In this document: positions 38,171 through 51,116 of the stretch, one piece after another
Layout: each line of letters begins with the position of its first letter
How positions within the stretch are numbered: the stretch's first letter is position 1
NCBI RefSeq assembly: GCF_021917145.1
Contig: NW_025813739.1
Location: forward strand, 186,001-250,000
Length of the DNA: 64,000 nucleotides
Direction: 5' to 3'
Source of the DNA: Hypomesus transpacificus
Lineage: Eukaryota; Chordata; Actinopteri; Osmeriformes; Osmeridae
Translations under genes and position numbers: made by a program
The notes under the pieces: model-generated
Databases searched by the model: none
Seen by the model: the letters and a program-made list of their open reading frames with translations, nothing else
Told to the model about the DNA's origin: nothing

Positions 38171-39553
38171 GGCTCCGAGTCTTGTTTGATTGTTTGTTTT
38201 TTTGTTGTCGTTCTTTTCAAATTTCACACCCAGAAAAGAGCATCGACACAGAAAGTAACATAATGAACACGATTTCTGAAGCCTGCAGACTTGCAGCAAG
38301 AAACATTGCAACGATATAAGTATATCTTACTTTTTTATGTTCTATTGACTGAGAACTTGAGCTAATAATCTTCCTCGGGTCGGGGACGGCTGGAACACGA
38401 TGGACACAAGAAAGTTTGTGTGTAATTCTCTTTTCTGACACAAGGAGGTGGCATAGCCAAAGGCCTGCTAGGTAAAATCTTCCATCTGCTGGACACTGTT
38501 CTCTACAAGCAACTACTAAGAAAGTAACTGACTGAACATGTTCATGACTGCACTGGTTTAGTAATGAAAAGACTCACGATTTCTTAACTAGACCAATCAG
38601 TAATTAGCTAATATCAACTCGTAAAGGAGATTAGTTCACTTTCACCAATGGAGGATGAGCCAAAAGTGGATGATGAGGGCTACATATTGTAACGACAGAT
38701 GAGACATTTAAAAGTTTCATAGCGATCTTTGATTCCAGAATCCCCCCCACAACATCCTATACAGCTTACATTTACATTTAGCAGACACTCTTATCCAGAA
38801 CGACTTACAGTAAGTACAGGGACATTCCCCCCGAGGCAAGTAGGGTGAAGTGACTTGCCCAAGGACACAACTTCATTTTGGCACGGCCAGGAATCGAACC
38901 GGCAACCTTCTGATTACTAGCCAGATTCCCTAACCGCTCAGCCACCTGACTCCCAGAGCTTGCAAAATTACAGTAAGCAAATGTGACGTCCACCAGTTGT
39001 AAATGTTAAAACCTGTCACCTTGCAAAGCACACTTTCACACAATCCACCATCGAGCACCGTAGCACGGTTTGATGAAGCAGGGAGTTTGGTGTGTCTCTG
39101 GATGTTCACCAGGTGAAACCTGTTCCCACAGAGCACAGAAAGACCTCTGTCACGTACACAACACGTTTGCCAGTCTGACAGCGAGCACATACATTGATTA
39201 ACAAACACACTGCACAACTCCTAGTCCCTTAAAGACGGCTTGTCATAAATATCGTTGCCTCACAAGCTGAGGGCTGGTTTGTGTAGCGATCTCAGAAAAC
39301 AAACATTCAGGATTTTACTTTGTCGTTTACGTGACCGGGGTTAGAAAACCATGAGTCACTGTTGTTGAGTTTCCCATTGAGACAGAATACAACCTCACGT
39401 AATGCAATGTTCCCCCCGAAACTCGAGCCCCTCATTCCTCCTGTCCAGCCGCAATGTAATCACCCAGTCTGAGACGCTCCCTCTAGGTTAGGGACGTCAA
39501 TTTCACTCTCGTTTCCCCGCTCGTAAAACGTCGGGGACCTTTATTGTGAAATG
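38171..39553 (+). other. Convergent intergenic region, dpysl2 to adra1a
   Basis: Apart from the SINE I see nothing coding. The adra1a 3'UTR must start at 39553 and run leftwards. Confidence 0.6.
38768..38956 (-). mobile_element. tRNA-derived SINE
   Basis: Same family as 13742-13939, with the AGTCATTT of the tail deleted. B-box-like GGTTCGATTCC on the minus strand; short AGCTT repeats at 38763-38767 and 38957-38961. Confidence 0.85.
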
Positions 39554-40095
39554 TCAGAGCCATACGTCCGTGTTGGACCCCGCCTCCGCCTCGCCTCCCA
39601 GTGACAGCAGGTGAACCTTGGTTTGAGCCCCGGACACAGATGGGTCTGGGCGTGGGTTCTCCGGGGAAGAACCGGAACGTTCCCCCGCCGCGAAGCACCA
39701 CGCCTTCAGTAGGCTCTTGCTGTGGACGCGGGCGCTTTGGGAACGAGGCTGGGCAGAGGAACCGGAGGAACCAGAGGAGCCGGAGGGGGCCCTCCAACAG
39801 CAGGGCAGGCAGGCTGGGGAGGGAGCACCGGGCTGGGGGGTGGAGGAGGCAGAGGGGCTGGGGGAGGGTGGAGGAGGGGACCGGTGGAGGGTCAGGGGGC
39901 TGGGGCTGGAGGTGTGGGAGGGGCCCCCGCCCGCTCTGCGGAGGCAGCGACCGCGGAGAACGTTTTGGAAGGCCTTCTTGAACTCCTGGCTGAAGCAGGG
40001 GTATATTATGGGGTTGATACAGCTGTTGAGGTAACCCAGCCAGAAGGTGATCTTAAAGATGGTGTCAGACGGTCTGTAGTCTGGGAAGATAGAGC
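39554..40095 (-). CDS. adra1a: adra1a exon 2 (TM7 and C-tail)
   Basis: Acceptor TATCCAG|GCTCTATC; encodes [39 protein letters not shown], then a Ser/Pro-rich tail with a CLPCC cluster and the end NTDVWL-TGA (stop at 39554-39556). 542 nt, in phase. Confidence 0.94.
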
Positions 40096-42577
40096 CTGGA
40101 TACACACATACACACACATACACACACACACACACGCAGTTACACCACTTCTAGGGCATCCTAAATCTTTCAAAGCAAAATACATTGATTTGTGTGTGCC
40201 TGGCTGTGCGTAGTTTAAATGCCAGTCCTGAAAACTGCATTAAACTATTTCAAGGTTTCATAAACAAAAAACAATGTGAAAGAACTGAGCACAAACATCT
40301 GAATTTCAAGGCACTCAGTATGTTTTACAGCGTGTTCTGAATGTCTGTATGACTGGATGCTGTTTAATATTGTTCTCCTGTTGCTTTGATGCCAGTCATG
40401 AGGAGTGGTGGACCGTCAAGGCTAAAGTAACCGCCCATCAAGCCCTGTATGTTTGCTGTCTGTAATGGGTTTTTAGAATCAAAGAATGAGTCGTGGTTTG
40501 GCTCATTCCATTTTCTCCTGGAGCATTATCCTGTTATTCCTACCAATGCTTTGTTTTGTTTCCAGTAATTGAATTGCTGGTGTACCATAGAAGAAGAAAA
40601 AACACACTACATAGTTAATAGCATTGGGTGTACGTGTTTGTGTGTGTGTGTGTGTGTGAATATACATTTCCTGGTGTATAGACTAGCTAAAGTATATTAC
40701 AGACATATTTGAAATCACCTAGAACGTGCCAAAGAAAGGAATCCAGTCCTTCCCTGGAGCCTAATTTCATGAATGGCCGCATTTACACCCCCTGGAACAA
40801 AGTACAGAACCACACACGATGCGGAGACTAATCAACGCTAATCTGCAGACGATGAGTTTGACCTTCATCTCCATAACTTGCATTTCAGATTAGTCTCATC
40901 CTTCATCAAGGAAATTACAGTCTCCGCAACCATTCTGCCTCTGTAACCATTGTCCCTCTCGACCATTAATCACTTCCTCAGACGTGGGGACTGGGGAGGG
41001 ACCCTCACGGCCCAGAGCTCGCGACCTCGGTGACCCAGAATCCGTTACATCAATCGTCCCATTCCAAAATACGACATGATCGCTTACGATTCTAAGACCC
41101 GGTACTTCTCGTACAGAAGCGTGATCAGTGTGATGCCCTATTGTTTTCTTCGTTCCTGAGGTCGTTTTGAAACCGAAACCAGTCGATGGTATTTCATGAA
41201 GAATTCTTTCCTAAATCTGTGGCCTCTAACATTGTTCACTGTGGCAGAATAACTTAAGCAAATAGGTTGCAAATGGAACCCGGAGACTTCCCTCCTCTCT
41301 GCCTTTCCATCAATACTCTCATTTCTATTCGATTTTGCCTCAGCTCAGAAGATGTGATTTACATTTAAGGCTTCAGTGGAGTTGAGGGGCAGGGGTATAT
41401 TTTTAGACACTCGGATAGAGAATCTTCTATTAAGAAAAGAAACTGACCCAAAAACAACACATCGCCAATCAATCCTGTAGAGCCATGAAAGATAGACACG
41501 CTGTAACTAAGCAGAAAGTTTGAACTTGTTTAAACTTTGAGCTACACGTTAGAAGGTCTACTCTCAGTCTAGTTGCTCGCACTCCCTTCCCTTCAAGCCT
41601 TGCCTAACCACAAGCCACACTTCCGTAGGTATGATGAATGATGCATTGTGGGATACCCACCGATGGGTAGAACCAGGAAGAAGGGCAACCAGCAGAGGAC
41701 AAAGCACCCCACCACGATACCCAGCGTCTTGGCCGCCTTCTTCTCCCGCGAGAATCTCAGCAGCTTCACCAGGGAGGACGCCCACCGACGCCCCCCGGCC
41801 CCCCCCCTCCTCCTCCTGCCCCTCCTCCTCCCGCGACGCCTTCCCCCGGTGGACCCTGAGCGCCACCCCCTCCGCCTGCATCCCCTCCTTCTTCCCGCCC
41901 TCCCTCAGCGCCCGGGTCTGCCGCCGGGCCACCACGTACACCCGGCAGTACATGACCAGGATGACGGCCAGCGGGATGTAGAAGGAGCCCAGGGCGGAGA
42001 ACAGGGCGTAGCCGGGTTCCTCCGTGATCCGACACACCGTCTCATCCTCGGGATCCGGTTCCTTCCATCCGAAGAGCGGCCCCACGGATATGGCGGCGGA
42101 CAGCCCCCACAGGGCCGCCACGGCGGCCAGGCCTCGCCCCCTGGTGGACATGGAGCGGTAGTGCAGCGGGTAGCTGACGGCCAGGCAGCGGTCCACGGAG
42201 ATGACGCACAGGCTGAGGATGGAGGCGGTGCAGCAGAGCACGTCCAGGGCAGCCCAGACGCCGCAGAAGGGCCGGCCGAACACCCAGCGGCCCAGCGCCT
42301 CCGACGCGGCGGAGAAGGGCAGCACCGCGGAGCTGAGGAGGAGGTCGGCGGCCGCCAGGTTAGCGATGAAGTAGTGCGTGACTGAGCGCAGGTGGCTGTG
42401 ACACACCACCGACAGGATGACTAGGATGTTACCCAGGACGCCGAACACCACAAACACCCCCAGCACCAGCCCCAGGGTGATCGCCTTGGCAACATGGATC
42501 TCGGAGAAGACGGAGGCGGAGCTGCAGTTGGGGCAGCTGTCGGAGGCGGAGCTTGCGTTCTCTCCCCGAGGAACCAT
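39554..42577 (-). CDS. adra1a: Alpha-1A adrenergic receptor (2 exons, one frameshift)
   Basis: Gq-coupled plasma-membrane receptor for noradrenaline and adrenaline. CDS = complement(join(39554..40095, 41661..42577)), about 485 residues once one extra base is discounted (human 466). N-terminal sequons NAS and NCS; TM1 with [17 protein letters not shown]3 [12 protein letters not shown] with the amine-binding Asp; TM5 SALGSF serines; ICL3 ending [21 protein letters not shown]6 [12 protein letters not shown]7 NPIIYP; then [19 protein letters not shown] single intron after TM6 (LVLPI|G) is characteristic of alpha-1 receptors. Odd: DRC replaces DRY (42185-42193), and the frame breaks in poly-G of ICL3. 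Alpha-1B/1D are alternatives; [15 protein letters not shown] and synteny favour 1A. Confidence 0.93.
40096..41660 (-). other. adra1a: adra1a intron
   Basis: 1.57-kb GT-AG intron, short for this receptor's intron. A small GT run at 40636-40660; otherwise nothing recognised. Confidence 0.85.
41661..42577 (-). CDS. adra1a: adra1a exon 1 (TM1-TM6)
   Basis: ATG at 42577 ([10 protein letters not shown]). Ends [12 protein letters not shown] plus one base; donor ATCG|GTGGGT on the minus strand. 917 nt, against 916 expected; the surplus base lies in the G/GGA-rich ICL3 segment around 41790-41815, after which [16 protein letters not shown] is one frame away. Confidence 0.93.
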
Positions 42578-43166
42578 TGTCGGAGGGTTCTGGAAAGGCT
42601 CGGTCGGTGCGTTAAGCTGTCTTCTGGTTCAGCATGGATGCTGTGTGGCCACTTTGTGTCTTGGAAACTCAGAACACGGCAAGGTTACCCTCCATGCTCA
42701 TCAACCCCAGACCTCCCACAGCAGGAGCGTGCACCCGAGAGCTGATGTCATGATGTCACCGACGGAGGAATGTTGTCGAAGGTACGACCGGAGAGAAGGA
42801 TCCACGGGCCTGAGGAGAAGAATTCAGATGGAGGTTGAAGAGACGGGCTCAAACAGACAGTCACGTTCCAAGGCTCAGATCTCTCAGATGAAAAACACTG
42901 CGCATGCACTTCGTGATTACAAAAGACACTTGAATAGAAAACCGAGGTCTTTCTACAAAATCCTCCCGTCTGCCAAAAAACATCTGTGGGAAAACATAAA
43001 ACAATCTAACTACAATCACGCGCACATCTTCATATCCTGTCTTCTACCAGATAACAGCTGTGCCGGAATGTTCTTCACATCAACAGGAGGGATTGCTAAC
43101 CCGGGCTTGGTTCAGTGAACACCCTTCTCTCTGTTCCCTTGTCATCAGAGCCACCTCCACGGTCCC

Positions 43167-43320
<154 letters not shown>

Positions 43321-46300
43321 CCAGTTTGTTTTCCTTCCAGATCTATAACTTATTATATCAGGCCCCACGAGCACTGGCACAGAACCACCCGTCGCCAGGA
43401 AGTAAATCATGAGCGGCTAAGTAAAGCGCACCCCTAAAGAAATAAATAAAATATACGAAAACAAAAAAGCTGATTTTCACACGGGCGTCATGGCATAAAT
43501 CCAGGAAAGAGCACGTGCTGGGATTCTTTAACGGGCTACGTCTGCAAGCCGGGCTACAACTCTACCGGTTAGATGACAGGCCAGGAATTGAAGAGAGGGA
43601 AGTGTATAAGAGTTGTGAAGGGCAGAGGACAGATAATTCCACTCAGTAGCACTCCCGGCTCCTACGTGTTGGAGATTTGGGTTGTCACAGGACGAGATAA
43701 ATGTAGAGTAGTATGGAAATGATTGGTGATAGGGCCGTAGCAGAGCAGAATTCCTGTCCTGGTCACATGAATGAAGACACTGTTAGTCTGTGGTGAGATG
43801 ATGGAATAATGGAATCTCTACTTTGTATAAATGCTCAGTGTTGGGATTTGGTTATGATGTCCAGAGGGGGTGTAGATAAGGGGTACTTGCTAGGAATCTA
43901 AAACTGTTTAAGCTTCACATGGTACTGTACTATGCTATACTATAGTCTTTGGACGCAGAAAATTCAGACATCAGCCTGAATGAGGATTGATAAGACGACA
44001 GCTCTGAAACACTGGAGATATTTCAGTCTGTAGTTGTTATACTATATTAGTTTGCCAAGCATTTAGTCACTGTTGTGAGACATATTTAAATCCCAGCTTG
44101 TGCAAAGGAAACTTATCTACTGGCTGCAGTGGAAGCCTGACTCCAGAAAAATATGGAATGCAATTCCTCACTGTTATGATGGCATGTGCCTTGCAATCGA
44201 ATAACAATGTGCAGTCGATAACGTCACACACCACGGCTGACACAGACGACCTTCTTCACGACATCCTAATTTGAAGTCTTTTATCCATTTTCTGTCAGAC
44301 TTGGTTCCCCTCTCCCTTCATCTGTCACTTTTCCTCCCTCCTCTTCTTTCTATTACCTCAATCTCTTTCTCGCTCTGTTATCCCTTCTACCTCTCTTTAC
44401 TTCGAAACAGCCCTCTTTTCTTTCATCTCTAACAGTCACCCAACAACCTTTCATATAAGTCCTGCAGGCAAGCAGGGGGAAAGCCTAAATCAACAGAGAA
44501 AAGCAGAATTTGGGAGTTTGACGGTTTGATCCAATCTGGACAATTACCCATTAAGATGGGATACTTTCATGAGAATAATGCTAATAATCATGCATAATAA
44601 TAATAATAATTCACGTTTAAGCTGCCAGATGTTTAGCACTTAGTATACTGTTCTTCACGTCTAATGCTAGTACTCAACAGGTGGTCGGCATTGACAAGGC
44701 AGGATCGTTCCCCTTGGTTCTTCAATCATATGAACACAAATCTAATTAGAAAGTAGTTCCACACATGTCACAACACTCACATAGTCTGGCAATGACATTA
44801 TTGCATTAGAAGAATGTGTGATTCATAACAGTCAGCGTGTAGAATGTCAGCAAGCCATATCTGTGAGATTAGAATCCTAATTATCGCTGGTCTTTGTTAA
44901 GAGGGATTTCAAGCCCTCTGCCTCAGATGAGCATAACAACCGACCACACGCCTTAATCAGTCTCAACATAGATTATGTAGTTATGGTTCACCAAAGCTAC
45001 CCAGACTGGAACAGCACAAGGAGAATCAGTTCTCAGTTGTGTATCAGAACAAAGAAAGCTTAGTCTGAAAGCTCAGTTTGAAAGTATATCTACAATGTTC
45101 AAAGGAACTAATCTCCCAGATGTCCTCTTTCTGCAGCAATAGAAATCAACCTCATATACTATTGGGACATACTTTTGTCCGTTGTTTTTTTTCGTAGCCA
45201 AGGACAGACATGATAAATGAACGTTACTCATGTGAAGAAGAAAAAAACTGCAAATCGGCAGTGTGGATTTCCACTTTAAGCTTCAGATGCTGCGTCGCTC
45301 TTTGAAAAGACTTGGTGGTTTTTCAATCTGCTGTATCATTCCTTTGCTGACTGTCCATTGTTCTGCCTCACTTAGTTTCTGGGGATGAAAGGTGGAACGA
45401 TTAAACTGGAGCTAAACTGACCATTTTGATAACAACGTTCACGTTATCAAGACCAGCAATATGAACATGCAAACATTTAATAGAAACGGGTGTTCATCAA
45501 TAAGGGACTTATTAACCAAGATAAAACCTCTGGGACGCCATCAAATGAGACAATGTTTAATTTATGAAACATTACGCAATGAAAACGTGGTTTAAAACAA
45601 ATCTGTGATCGAGTGTTCATTTGGGATAAACCGCCTTGAATACAATAACATTGTGGAAACTCAAGGCGTAAGTGATTTCTTAAAGTAAGTAACTGTTCGA
45701 CACATTCCATACATTCAGTCAACCAAACTCGACTAAAATAAACCTCCCGACAGACCAATAAAGGGAGTAGGTGTTGTTAGTCTAAATAATCGTTTGTCTA
45801 CAACAAAATAAATACAATTCTTACCTTTTTTCTCTCCTCAACGGGTCGATGACGACATTTATCAATAGGCTATTAACGAAAAAGATGTATTAGCATGTAA
45901 ATAAATATGAATTATTGTTATTACATACGTGCCAGTTGAGCTCCTGGTGAAACTATAGTTCAGTGATGTCAGTGATGTCCTCTTGAATAAGGCTTGAACT
46001 GGGACACACTCACCTGATATTCGAGAAAACGCCCCCCCTTTCTGTTTTACCCCTGCAGTGTAGTTAAGAGGTTCGGTAGAGGTTAATCTACACATAACGT
46101 ATTGTCATCTTCATCATCATCATCGCCATTCCCATGATGTCCCCAATCAATAGAATGACGCATTGGCCAACACACTAAATGGTTGTATGACTAGATGACA
46201 GGATTATCTGCATTTGCAGTGACAGTTTTTTTGTTTGGACTAGAGTACCCTTTTTTTTGGCATCTGGTAACAAACACTTTGAGAAACAGATTGTCGGAAA

Positions 46301-49158
46301 ATAGAGTTTGCCTACACTCAGCAATTTCCCTTTTCCTTGCCACGACCATTCAGGATAATTGACTGAAAGTTATTACTGTAGTGATTGATTTGCGGAACAA
46401 ACACACAAATGGTGTTCAGACAGCTATCTATTTTTTGCACGTTTCCCAGATGAGCAGTAACGGAACACACACGGCACTGTCACCCATCGCGTGGCAGTTT
46501 AACTTGTTGCTGGTCAGTAAGATTCAAGTTTATGGTTTAGTCATAACGTTGAGGTTGCTTGATTTTTGCACTCAACCTCAGTGAAAATATCGTGACGTGG
46601 CATGAATATATTATCACAAGTGATCGCACTTATCTCCAATTAGAGAAGGCATTTTTAAGCTAATGCCACTAGAAAGCGAAAGTATATAGGACGCGCTGAG
46701 GATAAAAGCCGTGTCAAAAGGTTCATTCCTCATTGAATCTGCTAATGCCTTAAAGAGAAATACACCCTGTGACATATCTATAAAAAAGCACAATTGTACA
46801 CATTGTATTTCGCGGACAGCTGTGAGAACACCGTTGGCGTCGGGGCATGTGTGAAAGCAGTTAGGGTGTAGGATATTTAATGTATTTATTCGATTTTAAA
46901 ATCAAGGTCTGCAGGAAAAATAATAAACACGTTGTGCTACAGTTTGGATATTAATAGTTTTCTTTAGTTGTGGAAAACTACGCTTAGTTCAGTCATGGTG
47001 TTCGACACTAACGATTTTATTGACACAAGCACATCCTCTTCTACACTTCAGATTGGCATTTAGACAGGATCAAGACTCGACTCATAGCCAGGACGTCACT
47101 TGTAAACACAATATGAGTCACAAGAAATGAACACACAGCCAGGTCTTACTTTCTTTAGCTCTCCTGGGTTTGAAAGGTCTTGCCAAAGATGAGCATAGAT
47201 GAGAATAGTTACGTTTTAATGGTTATTATTAGTTAATTTATGGTTAACTATGGTTAGTTAATAGTTACTTTAATGTAAAAGATTCATGACAGGATCTAAC
47301 CTTTAACCTGGTTAGACCCAGATTATATATTCATGAAAAGAAAGTGACCAAAGTCTCTCCAGTTTGTGAGTACAGTACAGTGTGTGTAAGAAAGAAATGA
47401 GTTGCAATTCAGATGTAGATACACCGTCTATTAATAGTAAATGTGGAATTTGATTAAAGCAACCCTAGTGGATCATACTAGGCCACACTGAAGAACTCAA
47501 GTGAATTGAAATTTCTACTCCTAATCAGCAATCATATGAATAATTTACACTGCTTAGATGCCAGGCTAAGGTTACACACACATTTTCAGTCTTGGTCTGT
47601 GGACCCCCTGAAGTAGCCCTGGCCACCCCTTGGCCACCCCATATATAAAAGTCTGGTTCCTCCACTGCTTTGGTCCGAACTTCTGCAAAAGTCAACTGTC
47701 TTACAGACGCTCGCTGCTTGTTGACTGGTTGTAGGCCCAAACACAGGATCATTAAGTTAAAGTAGGCTACTTAATAATTCAGAGATTGAGTCGGATTAGG
47801 AACCCTTCTTTCAACAACTACTGATGGTCTTGTTTGCTTATTATTTTGCATCGTGGTTTTACTAGTCAGAGAAAAAAAGCCAAATTATTCAGTTTGGGTG
47901 GGTAGAAAAGCAAGGAAGCTAGGTCTCTCTGCTATACTGACTTTGGTGCTACTGATCATATAAAAATTCGTACTTTTCACTGTGAAAAAAAGACCCTTAG
48001 CCTTGTGTCCAGACAGTCATTGTGAGAAGCATAGCAACAAGCAATAGAATCGCAGTGTGTGGTAGTCAAACAGAATAATAGGGGTCTAACATGACTGCCC
48101 TATGTGTTATTTGTTCAGTGCAAGGCCAGGGGCTGTGAAGGGAATATTAAATCAATTCTTTCTCTACCAAAAGCCACTGTATAGTTTGTTTACTTCATCT
48201 TGGCTGACCTCAACAGAGATCCCACGGCAGTGCTTGCATTAACACTTCTGCAAAAAGTGGGAAGGTCAACTGGCCAAGCTACTGTTTAATATGGGTCAAG
48301 TTACACAATATCAAACTGCCTGTCCAAATATTGTGACTGCTACTAACTGTTGCCTGATAAAGTATTCAGTGTCTAAACAGACATCCTCACACTTCCTGCC
48401 TACCATTTTTATGAAACAATACCTAATGATTTAATGTCCATGCCACTTTTCTAATGCCAGAGAGATGAAATGGAGACAGCCTCATTGAAGGAAAGGTCAG
48501 GTTTTAAACCCCCAGGCAAACCCATCCCAGGAAGAAATGATTACTTTGAGCTTGGCACCCTCTTACAACCGAATTCCCCCAACATTTCCCGACTTCTAAG
48601 CTGATTACATTTTGGTCAAACTAAATCTCCTTTGCTTGGGGAATGCAAACATCGTTGTTCCCACTTTGCAGAAAAATAACAAATAAATCTTATCTGCTTC
48701 AGGTGGATAAATGTTAAGTTATTCATAGAACGGAGAAGACAGGCCCTGTAAGATTAGTGTGTCTAATTGTTCATGCAGTTCCAAGCAGTTCCAAGCCCAA
48801 ATGCAGAGACAAGCCTCACTGAGCACATACCTTGGATACATCCCATAAAAAGCAGAGCTATAATCAGAAACCAAAGACAAAAGTCATAAAACTTTAAAAA
48901 AATAAATGCAATAGTGACTTCTCATGACCTGGGGTGAAGTTGAGAAACTGCGACCGAGAAATATATTGGATGGGAGGAAAAAGTCATTTTGATTTTGCTG
49001 TCTTGAGCATCTTAGAAATGTTGGACTTGTTTTGTATTCGCGTCATGATCCCAGTCATCCTACCACATCTCGCGCCATGGTCCGACGGCCGTTATTAGAA
49101 AGTCTGTAAACTCCATGGTGCTAAAGGCCTACTTCAAAACTCTCCTGTCAGTTATGGC

Positions 49159-49208
49159 CACACACTCACTCACACACACACACACGCACACACACACACA
49201 CACACACA
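49159..49208 (+). repeat. (CA)n microsatellite
   Basis: Preceded by ACTCACTCA; about 23 CA units with one CG variant. Confidence 0.95.
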
Positions 49209-50268
49209 GCCACACACATCGACGGTTTGACACGATACTTACGCACACGCAATCTCCCCAGCTTGTTAAAGCACTTACAACCACAGCACGTCAATATTGA
49301 ACCTCTTAGAGTGGTCCACCATTAATATGCAGCACACATTGCATTTATCTCAGTCTGCTTGATAGCCTGTAACCCCCCCCCCCCCCCCCTCTCTGAAGCA
49401 AAGTGATGGACTCTGATAGTTCACCCGAGAAATTGATCACTCCCTTCAGCCACTGTGCAACAGATTGGATCTGGAACAGAGGATAGACCGGGGGGGTTCA
49501 TGATACGACACAGTCAAGACAACTAGATACATCACCTGAAAGATGCTTCTTCATCTTGTAGCCAGACACAGAGAGGTAAGCCCTCCAAGGATTCCATCAC
49601 TGCTAATTGAATTTCCCCAAGTTGGATTTAATACTTGAGAGGCCTCTTCGTTGGGTTAAAAGACTCGGTCATCGTAGACTGTAGCCTACTGGACGTGTTC
49701 AGAATGAAATGGTGGATTCAATTCATTAAAACCTGTGTGTGGAAATGAATCTTTAAATGTGCATGTGCACACTGAGTTTAATTAAATTGTACTGCTGGGG
49801 GGCAGAGACACAAGGATAGACCGAAACAGAAAGAGCGAAGTTGGAGAACGTTTATTAAAGGGCCACCCTAACACGACATGCTCTAACCGTCACTTTCAGC
49901 ATATTGGAATATCGCCCTAACATTATGAAAACACAAACTGTTTCTTCAGATGGATGAAAGTAACAACCTATTTTTGTCTAATGGTCCGGGTAGAATTTGA
50001 TAGGTGTTATTTAAATAATGTAGCCAAAGTTGCTGATATACTTGCAGGAATCATGTCTTGCCACGACCAAAAAGCCCTATTTGAGGTCTATGGAAGTGAA
50101 TGGTTTTGGGATAAATAAATACAAATATGTGCAGGCTCGATCTACCAAAGCCAATCACCGTCCAGTGAAAGTATTATGGAATAGAAATTAGGTTTATGAC
50201 TAAATGACCAAATGTTTACGCAGAGCCATTTTTCTATGTCTCTGGGTTTAGGTAAACTGTTAAGACCA

Positions 50269-50280
50269 CGCGCCTGCGCA
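50269..50280 (+). promoter_or_regulatory. NRF-1-like site, candidate tmem230 promoter
   Basis: CGCGCCTGCGCA, one base off the NRF-1 consensus, about 735 bp upstream of the tmem230 start codon, a usual spacing if the first exon is non-coding. Confidence 0.45.
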
Positions 50281-51014
50281 GTGGGTGTATTCACAAAAGA
50301 GGAACGTAGTCGACACAAACATGTTAGCTAGCCTACCTAGCTAGCTGGATCTAGCCTCTTATCGTCGACTAACGCTCACTTTGTATTTGTTTGTCACTGC
50401 AATGGTCAAACAATCAGTTTGAGGGATTTGAGCACTTGGGTCAATGCTATTTGCAACAAAATAGTATTCAGGTGAGGTCTTGTTTATTTCGCTTACGTAG
50501 CCACGGCAGAGAACTTGTGAATCATGTGATTTGGCGAAGCTGTCTACAGTAGCCAGTATGCTAGCGAAACCTGTTGAAACGAATGACATATTGATAGCTT
50601 AGCAAACCTAAGGTACTTGGGAGCATGCTACGGGTATGACGTAGTTTGCGTTGCAAGCTGGCGATAGTAAGTCTTGCTGTTACGTTGTCCTTTTGTAGGC
50701 TACAGCGTTTCTACAACTGTTAGCACTAGATGGCAACCTGAAACGTTATTTGTATGTCTATAATGTCATATTTATTACCAGCTGGTTACTTTTGCATCTC
50801 GAAAACACACTGGCTACATTATGCACAACGTGGCATATGTAAACACAGTGTAAACACTTACTAGTACGTGAAAACTTATGTGTAGAATCATTAACCTATG
50901 CTGAATATAGTAGTGCAAGGTACGTCTTGACTGTCTTTTCAGTCAATACTGTACACAAGGCCGTTTTCATCTGACACGCATGCCTGCTCTTCTCTTATTA
51001 GCTGATTTTTTGTT

Positions 51015-51116
51015 ATGATGCCTGCACGCCTCAATGTGTCCGTCGGTGGGTTACCCAGCAACAAAGTCAAGTACTCCAGATTGGCCGACAGTGAGGATGG
51101 CTACATTGACTTGCAG
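51015..51116 (+). CDS. tmem230: tmem230 first coding exon
   Basis: [17 protein letters not shown] through DGYIDLQ; donor CAG|GTAAAA; an acceptor-like TTATTAG at 50996-51002 precedes it, so a non-coding exon probably lies upstream. Confidence 0.95.

Noticed and set aside
41648..42385. 245-residue plus-strand frame antisense to adra1a
   Set aside because: Shadow of the GC-rich receptor exon; the minus strand carries all GPCR motifs.
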